64,000 nt of DNA. Origin: Phallusia mammillata (lineage: Eukaryota; Chordata; Ascidiacea; Phlebobranchia; Ascidiidae). A program made the translations under genes and the position numbers. The stretch lies in assembly GCA_003260075.1 (NCBI GenBank), contig QLIY01000213.1, positions 124,001-188,000 on the forward strand, in the 5' to 3' direction. Position 1 is the first letter of the stretch. The number at the start of each line of letters is the position of its first letter. Positions 57,424-64,000 of this stretch are shown here, piece after piece. Under the pieces are notes generated by a model that was given only the letters and a program-made list of their open reading frames with translations, searched no databases and had not been told where the DNA came from.

Positions 57424-59118
57424 TGTTTTGGTTTGCATATCGACCTTAAACGGACTGCAACAAACATAAAATGATTGTGAAAAAAATACTTGTAACTTAT
57501 ATTGAACTAGCTGATAGAGTTCGTGAGCCATTTTTGAAATTATATTTACCATCAGCACTTACTTAAAATTGTATAGAATCCACAGTTATTTTTGTACCAA
57601 CTTACGAACCGTTAAAAAAACGTTATCCCCCCCCCCAAAAAAATACTTGTAACTTATATTGAACTAGCTGATAGAGTTCGTGAGACATTTTTTGAAATTA
57701 TATTTACCATCAGCACTTACTTAAATTTCTATAGAATCCTCAGGTATTTTTGTACCAACTTACGAACCGTTAAAAAAACGTTACATGCTGCATATAAGTG
57801 ATGTAAAAATTTTGACTTGATATAAACTCTATTCCACTCCACTGTAATCTATTGCTCTACCACTAACTTAAATACCTTTGAATCTGTCATAGTTTATTGT
57901 ACAAACTCAACAAAGTTGGTAAAAAACCTGAATTTTTTTTCATTTACTGTTTACCTCAAGATTTTTGTTTAAACGTGAACCACAAATTAATGTAATCCCC
58001 CCCCCCGTGATGTAAAAATTTTGACTTGATATAAACTCTATTCCACTCCACTGTTATCTATTGCTCTACCACTATCTTAAATTCCTTTGAATCTGTCATA
58101 GCTTATTGTACAAACTCAACAAAGTTGGTAAAAAAACCTGAATTTTTTTTCATGTACTGTTTACCTCAAGATTTTTGTTCAAACGTGAACCACAAATTAA
58201 TGTAACCACAAATACCCGAATGTTACTGTAGCTAAACTCATAACAAGCAACACACGTCGCTCACCACCGCAAGATTGACAATTATAAACCGGTTTGGCAA
58301 CTTTCAAAATGTCGCGTTACAATTTCTCATTAAAGTAATCATTAACACAAGTCTTAACCAATCAAAAATTGGTCAAAATCACAATAATATTGATTATATT
58401 TTCTACTTCTCACTGTTACTGCAAACTGCTGTCAATTTTTTTTTTCTGTTCTAGAATTGCTTGTAATAAAGCAACAATGCCTTCGGGCTTCTCGCGTTCT
58501 CTCGATTATGACGTCACAGAGAGTAAGCCGAAACACTTGTTGTAAACGCGCAAGCTGTCCGAGGCTGATCGCGGCGATGAATCAAATTTATTGCGCGAGA
58601 AAAGGCACAAAATCATCAGAACAAAATTCACTTCATCACTAAAGCAATTACTCCAGCTATGATTTTTTAACAACAGTTGTTTGAATTTTATGACAAATAT
58701 ATTGGGTTGTCTCATGATATACTGTAAAGTATTTTTCCAACACATATATAAGCTATTGCTGCAAGGCATAGTATTAAATTTATAAAACTCTTCTGGCAAT
58801 TGTATTTTTATTCCGACGGTTCGACGTCCTATACAGGTCGCCTTCATCATGAAAAATACATTTGCCAGAAGAGCTCTACAAACTTGATATTTTTCCAATA
58901 CTTTAGTCTCAAAAATGTTTATTCTACCAGTCCAATGTCAGCTTAAACTTACAAGCTTGGAGCACTTTGTGGTCATTTTTAGCTGTCTTTAGTCGCCACA
59001 ANTCCCACAACCACCATCTGCATAATGTTCAATGTTTTGCGGTGGGATTTGGTGCGATAGTTTGTTGGACAGTTTCTTTCCAATACACGTTTCTCCAGCG
59101 AACTTTAGTTTTGAGGTT
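57424..59118. other. Intergenic region between genes C and D
   Basis: C-run duplications at 57627 and 57997, and a decayed hammerhead-type repeat at 58740-58870. A minus-strand open stretch at 58506-58620 (NKFDSSPRSASDSLRVYNKC) could be an exon, but no splice partner was found. Confidence 0.5.
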
Positions 59119-62100
59119 TCAATACCAGTCGTAAAGATAACTTCTGCTTTCCCTCGGAACGAAAAATGTTGATCTGTATTTCCTCCAGCGATTCCTGTAA
59201 TTGAATATAGTGTTGTTGCCAGGCATTTTTCTTAAACTATCCTTTCCGTTTAACTGGCAAATATAAACAAAACATCCGACTTTTCGACAAATACGGAGCG
59301 TCTTCATCAGCTATTCAAATCAGTCGTTATTATAACACCGGTTTTGTTCATATTTCGGTTGAACAAAAAGGAAAGTTTATGGTTCCTAAAATTATTTGTC
59401 TAAGAAAAGTTAGTTGCCTGATTGTGAGTGTAAAGAAATATACTGATACCAATTCAAGCAATAGAACCAATAACTAACACCAAACTAAATGAAAGTAATA
59501 AACTTAACCTCCAAAATAAAGATTATTCAGATAAAAAGTTTAATTAAACATTAAAAAAAAAACTTCAGAAGAAGATAAAAAATCAAAAAAGTAACTTGAA
59601 AATAGTGTAAGGCTATTTGCTATTTTTGTTGAGATTTATTTACATTTCATCAAATTTATTGGACACTTTCATAATTCACAGGGTCTTAATACAAGCAACT
59701 TTTCGACGCAAGAATATACTCACTACTGCCACCCTGCGTTGAACTTACCAGAGCCTTAGGATAAAAGCGGCGAGAAAAATTATCGCCAGAAGGATCAGAG
59801 TAACCATCAGTGCCGGAGTAAAAGCGCTTCTCTCATCCGCTAAAACAGAAACAATGTTTTATCTTTTCTGAAATATTTCACCCAATACAGCGACCTGAGC
59901 AAAATATTTAAGAATAAATATTTTATCCCCCCCCCCACGTCCTATACAGGTCGCCTTCATCATGAAAAATACATTTGCCAGAAGAGCTCTACAAACTTGA
60001 TATTTTTCCAATACTTTAGTCTCAAAAATGTTTATTCTACCAGTCCAATGTCAGCTTAAACTTACAAGCTTGGAGCACTTTGTGGTCATTTTTAGCTGTC
60101 TTTAGTCGCCACAACCACCATCTGCATAATGTTCAATGTTTTGCGGTGGGATTTGGTGCGATAGTTTGTTGGACAGTTTCTTTCCAACACACGTTTCGCG
60201 AACTTAAGTGTTGAGATTTCAATACCAGTCGTAAAGATAACTCCGGCTTTCCCTCGGAACGAAAAATGTGGATCTGTATTTTCTCCAACGATTCCTGTAT
60301 TTATTTGTGAACATAAATAAGTTAGTTAGCTGATTGTAAGTGTAAAGAAATATACCAATAACTAATTAGCAATAAAACTACTAATAAGTAAGACTGAAAT
60401 AAATAATTTTCTCTATTTTCTTCTGCGATTCCTGTTATTGAATGTACCTTGGCATTTTTCTTAAACTATCTTTTTTGTTAAACTGTTAAATATATAAAAA
60501 AAACATTCGACGTTTCGACGTCCTATAGGTAATGTCAGCTACCCAAATCAGTAGTTATTATAACACCTGTTTGATTCATATTTGCTGGTTTAAAAAAGGA
60601 AAGTTTCTGATTCCTAAAATTATTTGTCAACAAAAATAAGTTGGTTGGCTGATTGTAAGTGTGAAGAAATATACCATCAACTAGTTAAGCAATGAGTCTA
60701 ATAAGTAATGCTGAACTGAATAAAAGTAATAAAATTAACCTTATAAATAAAGAATATTCAGAAAAAAAGTTTCGTATTATCTGTCATAAATATGAATTAA
60801 ACATTAAAAACACTACAGAAGAAGATACAAAATTCCAAAATATTAACTTTAAAATAGTATGAGGTTATTTATTGGGATTAATATACATTTCATGTAACTT
60901 TTCTAGAAGTTTTCAAACGGGTTCTATACAAACAGCTTTTCCAAGCAAGGATTTACTTACTACTGCCACCCTGTGGTAAACTTACCAAAGCCTTAGGATG
61001 AAAGCGGCAAGAAAAATTATCGCCAGAAGGATCAGTGTAACCATCAATGCCGGAGTAAAAGCGCTCTTCACATCCGCTAAAGCACAAAGAAATGCATTAT
61101 TTTTTCCAAAATGTTTTACCCAATGAAGCGTCCTAAACAAAATATTTAAGATTAAATATTTATTTATTGGTAAGCTATAACCGAAAAGTAATGGTTTACC
61201 AGCGGTTCTCAAACTGGGGTCCGTGGTACTTTTGGGATTGTTATGCGCAATTTTGCATAACTAGCTAATATCCTGCAATCAACTTTCGTTTTTCTGAAAT
61301 ACACATTTAGGCTTAACGACCACGAGCCCGCAAAATAATAGCAAAGGGACCGTTTTGAAAAATTAATGAAAAAATTTGAGAACCACTGGTTTAAACCAAT
61401 ACTTGTTTCTCAGTTTAGAATGGCAACGGTTTAACAAAACGTTAGATTTATATTTCCCTGTGTTTTCTAATACCAATTTTTTATTAACTTCACTCTATTT
61501 CGTGTAGATGCATATTAAGCGAAGGCCGGGCTCCATTCAATACGTGTGAATATCCACAGTTTCTAACCACTTCGTTTGTCATCAATCGGTCCACCAGAAC
61601 AGCTAAATGACTTAACAGCGTTGAATTTAAATGTTTCCGGTCATGAAATATTTACGCAGGTCAGTTTTTGAAATCGTTACGAATTATGTTTCTACTTCCA
61701 ATAATTTTCCAGCGCAACAACGAGGGGAATGTGATTGCCCCGTTGTTAAAATATTAATGCCAAAGTCTCCCAGTTATCGCGTTGCTCGCTCTCAAACCGG
61801 GCAACAAACTGTCTTAAAGGCTTAATGACTCTCACCCAGTGCCCGTAGTGGTCCAACCACAGCTGTGCTGCAATTTAGTACCAATTTTTAGCTGCAGTTG
61901 CATTTCATACACATGGAAGGGATCACACCAATATTAATAGGAGTTGTACAGCTTTTAAATATGTTTGTAAAGCATTGGCTGACTCAATGGTTAATTCTAA
62001 CATTAAACTATTGCAATTTCGTACCAATTTTAGTTGCAGTTGCATTTCATATACACTGGAAGGGATCATATCAATATTAATAGGAGTTGTACAGCTTTCA

Positions 62101-62484
62101 AACATGTTTGTAAAGCATTGGTTGACTCACTGATATAATTCAACAATAAACCGCTCATAGCTTTTTGAGCAACGGTATTACATTTGATCACATTTTGAGT
62201 TGCGTTGTGGGTGAAATGATCAACATATCAACCAATCAGATTTTTTTAAATTTTTTTAGACAAACAAATGCTGACTTTTATTCATTAAAGTATTTCCAAC
62301 GTTTTTGGCATTTTGAGTTGCGTTTTTTGTGGAATTTTCAACGAAATTTGCAAACAAACCATCATAGGCTGAGATTCATTCGAGTCTGAAACATTGAAAA
62401 GTTGTAGATCTTAAACTTACGTGAAATTGGGTTCGATGTCGTAACTTCCAGCGATGCAACTCTTGTTTGGTTTTCAAACATTTT
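59119..62484 (-). CDS. Membrane protein D, 3' part only, short Tyr-rich tail
   Basis: Three exons read in phase: 62421-62484 (candidate, ends VASLEVTTSNPIS, stalk-like), 59749-59839 (membrane helix, LMVTLILLAIIFLAAFIL) and 59119-59194 (NRWRKYRSTFF, then RSYLYDWY and stop). The cytoplasmic tail is only about 26 residues, with basic residues next to the helix and closely spaced tyrosines that could be phosphorylated or act in sorting. The upstream part is not visible, so membership in the neighbouring CUB family rests only on position, strand and the stalk-TM-tail exon plan. The first listed exon has an acceptor-like ATATTAG and an internal ATG; it is the least certain. The helix and tail exons also occur at 60986-61076 and 60219-60294, and either pair could be the genuine one. 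Confidence 0.6.
59272..59316 (-). ncRNA. Hammerhead-like motif next to gene D tail exon
   Basis: Minus strand: CTGATGA (59304-59310), extra A, stem II GACG/TGTC, then GAAAAGTC in place of GAAACGTC, so stem III is weakened. The decayed haplotype copy is near 60505-60545. Confidence 0.4.
60219..61076 (-). pseudogene. Second copy of gene D helix and tail exons
   Basis: The segment 59937-~61140 repeats 58824-59926 after a C10 run at 59927-59936. Copies of both exons are intact: the tail exon encodes an identical peptide, while the helix exon changes two residues (DERS to DVKS). Introns differ by many small indels. Because the upstream exon exists once, this is more likely a retained second haplotype than a tandem gene. 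Confidence 0.65.
61200..61388. mobile_element. hAT MITE in gene D intron
   Basis: CAGCGGTTCTCAAACTGGGG...TTTGAGAACCACTG, 189 bases. Flanks tggtttac and gtttaaac match poorly. A related right end (cagtttgagaatcactgg) occurs at 5991 and 6604. Confidence 0.7.
61876..62135. repeat. Tandem duplication, two ~145-base units
   Basis: gtaccaatttttagctgcag...aagcattggctgactca is repeated once, slightly diverged, without a C run between. It lies in gene D intron. Confidence 0.8.
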
Positions 62485-64000
62485 CTAATATTCATAAAAA
62501 ACATCTAGAAACATTTAACACATTTTACAACAAAATGTTTGTGTTTGTAACCAAACGACATAAAATTCCGCAATTTGAAGCTATGTGCTGGCCTGGTTGA
62601 TTCGGTATCACGCCTTCACTATGCCTGGCGCACTTTAATTAATATATAAGTGTGCACTGTGCAGTGATCACAGGTCTAGACACGACTGGTCTTAGCATTA
62701 AATTAATGTTCATCTTAACGATTTAAAGTTAACGTTAGGACACTGACCAACAAGACATGTTTTTCCCCAATAAACTACATGAAAAACATTTTCTTTATCC
62801 GCAATTAAGGTATTTAAGTTTTTTATTTGGATATAAATTAAACGCATGGTTAAAATTAAACCATAGAATTAATTTGAAACGTCACCCGCTCTTTGAACAT
62901 TAATGTCACAAACGCGTATAACAGCAGATCCAGTTAATTCACATTTGACAAGTTCCAGAGGGACATGGTTTTACTCAGGGGGATAAATAAGCATAAGGTT
63001 ACGTCACTGGGGATTTATATGTCTGTCTATTAGCTTGTGTCGTCATAATGCGCAGGATAAACACTTGGAATCGCCGCGTGATTAGCTTAAAATTGACCGA
63101 CATCTATTTGACAATTCTATTAAAAGCGTCCTGGCAGTGTGTAAAGGGGCGTATACATTTACCCCCCCCCCGCCGGTTCTATCACAAAAGTCATATTTTT
63201 AGCCGGTTCTGTTACAAAAAGCACATTGACAGTAACCAGTAATGCTAACTGGTTCGCTGACCTCATAAAATTTCGTGAAACAGTTCTATAGAACCGGTGC
63301 GAACCGGCTGAATCCCATCACTGTATATATCCTATTTTGTGCGTCTTGTTGGGTGATGTTTCTATCCGCTTAAAGCGAAATTAACGTCATACACATTCGT
63401 AAGTGATACTTTGGGCGCACATGTCAATGGCACGATGTTGTTACTTTGCTGCTCTTGCTGGGTTAGTTCAATAACTCTCGCTCACTGCCCTAATCAACTT
63501 TGCAGTGAATGCGATTAATTCACTCTTACTGAACTTTCTTGATCGAAGTCTACGTAATACAAAACTTTTCAATCTTATAGAAAAGCCAGTAAATTAGCTA
63601 TTAACTGAAATGTCAGAAATAACACCCCCCCCCCCCCGATTAATTCACTCTTACTGAACTTTCTTGATCGAAGTCTACGTAATAGAAAACTTTTTAATCT
63701 TATAGAAAAGCCAGTAAATTAGCTATTAGCTGAAATGTCAGAAATAACACTAGTTCACAAGGGACACCCAATATAATCCAGCATAACTACATCATGAAAC
63801 TTTATCAATAGCTTCAAAAACGAAATTATAATATGTCGCCTGCGCTTATTCTATGACGTCATAAGCGTTTCTATTGTTCGTCACAATAGCGCAAGCGCTA
63901 TAGTTCAGTAGTATCGTTTATTTAGGCGCCCGGCACTTTATGATGTGACAAAGAATCGTTCGTTTGTGGCGCCTCTTTATTTCGTCACAATTTGTTAAAT
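62485..64000. other. Right end of window, no gene recognised
   Basis: SINE-like body at 62588-62640, truncated MITE at 63172-63323, and a C13 run (63625-63637) with duplicated flanks. The 5' exons of gene D may lie here or beyond the edge; none could be identified. Confidence 0.5.
63172..63323. mobile_element. hAT-like MITE, left end cut by C10 run
   Basis: Same family; begins inside the element (GCCGGTTCTATCAC) directly after C10 (63162-63171) and ends GAATCCCATCACTG. The missing left end supports an artificial join. Confidence 0.75.

Noticed and set aside
58506..58898. 130-codon minus-strand frame
   Set aside because: Mostly translated from the hammerhead-type repeat; only the 58506-58620 end looks codon-like and has no partner exon.

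Overview
The window is eukaryotic nuclear DNA from an animal. Its genes have many short GT-AG introns, it is AT-rich, and it is full of small hAT-type elements, tRNA-like repeats and hammerhead-ribozyme-like repeats. The gene content (bifunctional UMP synthase, LRP-type propellers, kringle and CUB proteins), the compact introns and the divergent local duplicate copies fit a highly polymorphic invertebrate chordate such as an ascidian (Ciona-like). That assignment is inference; no species marker was seen. All exon chains below were built by hand from splice sites, reading phase and protein motifs.

Layout. 1-8.8 kb, minus strand: the 5' twelve exons of a secreted or membrane protein with a signal peptide, one kringle, an LRP-type YWTD beta-propeller, an EGF module and the start of a second propeller; it runs off the left edge. 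8.8-17.1 kb: intergenic, with poly-C tracts, two hAT MITEs and ribozyme-like repeats. 17.1-27.4 kb, plus strand: a complete nine-exon UMPS gene of 465 codons, interrupted in the assembly by a duplicated exon 7, a 729-base N gap and a misplaced block carrying the first two exons of a DEPDC5-like gene. 30.0-30.8 kb: a single-exon C2H2 zinc-finger gene.

31.8-62.5 kb, minus strand: four tandem genes for single-pass membrane proteins. Three (called A, B and C here) share one plan: signal peptide, short basic or proline-rich leader, one four-cysteine CUB domain, variable Ser/Thr/Pro-rich stalk, one transmembrane helix, then a gene-specific cytoplasmic tail. The fourth (D) shows only a membrane exon and a short tail before running toward the right edge. 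B and C are complete (540 and 570 residues, all phases consistent); A has one apparent reading-frame conflict. The tandem order, matching exon phases and near-identical CUB exon sizes point to local gene duplication with divergent intracellular ends.

Two things cut across the window. First, about 30 runs of C (often exactly 10) sit between two diverged copies of the same local sequence. They look like joins between overlapping haplotype contigs and create false extra exons. Second, repeats with an intact or decayed hammerhead core (CUGANGA, stem, GAAAC...UH) occur on both strands in at least five sequence families, and the palindrome TGACGTCA occurs 32 times by hand count, far above chance.
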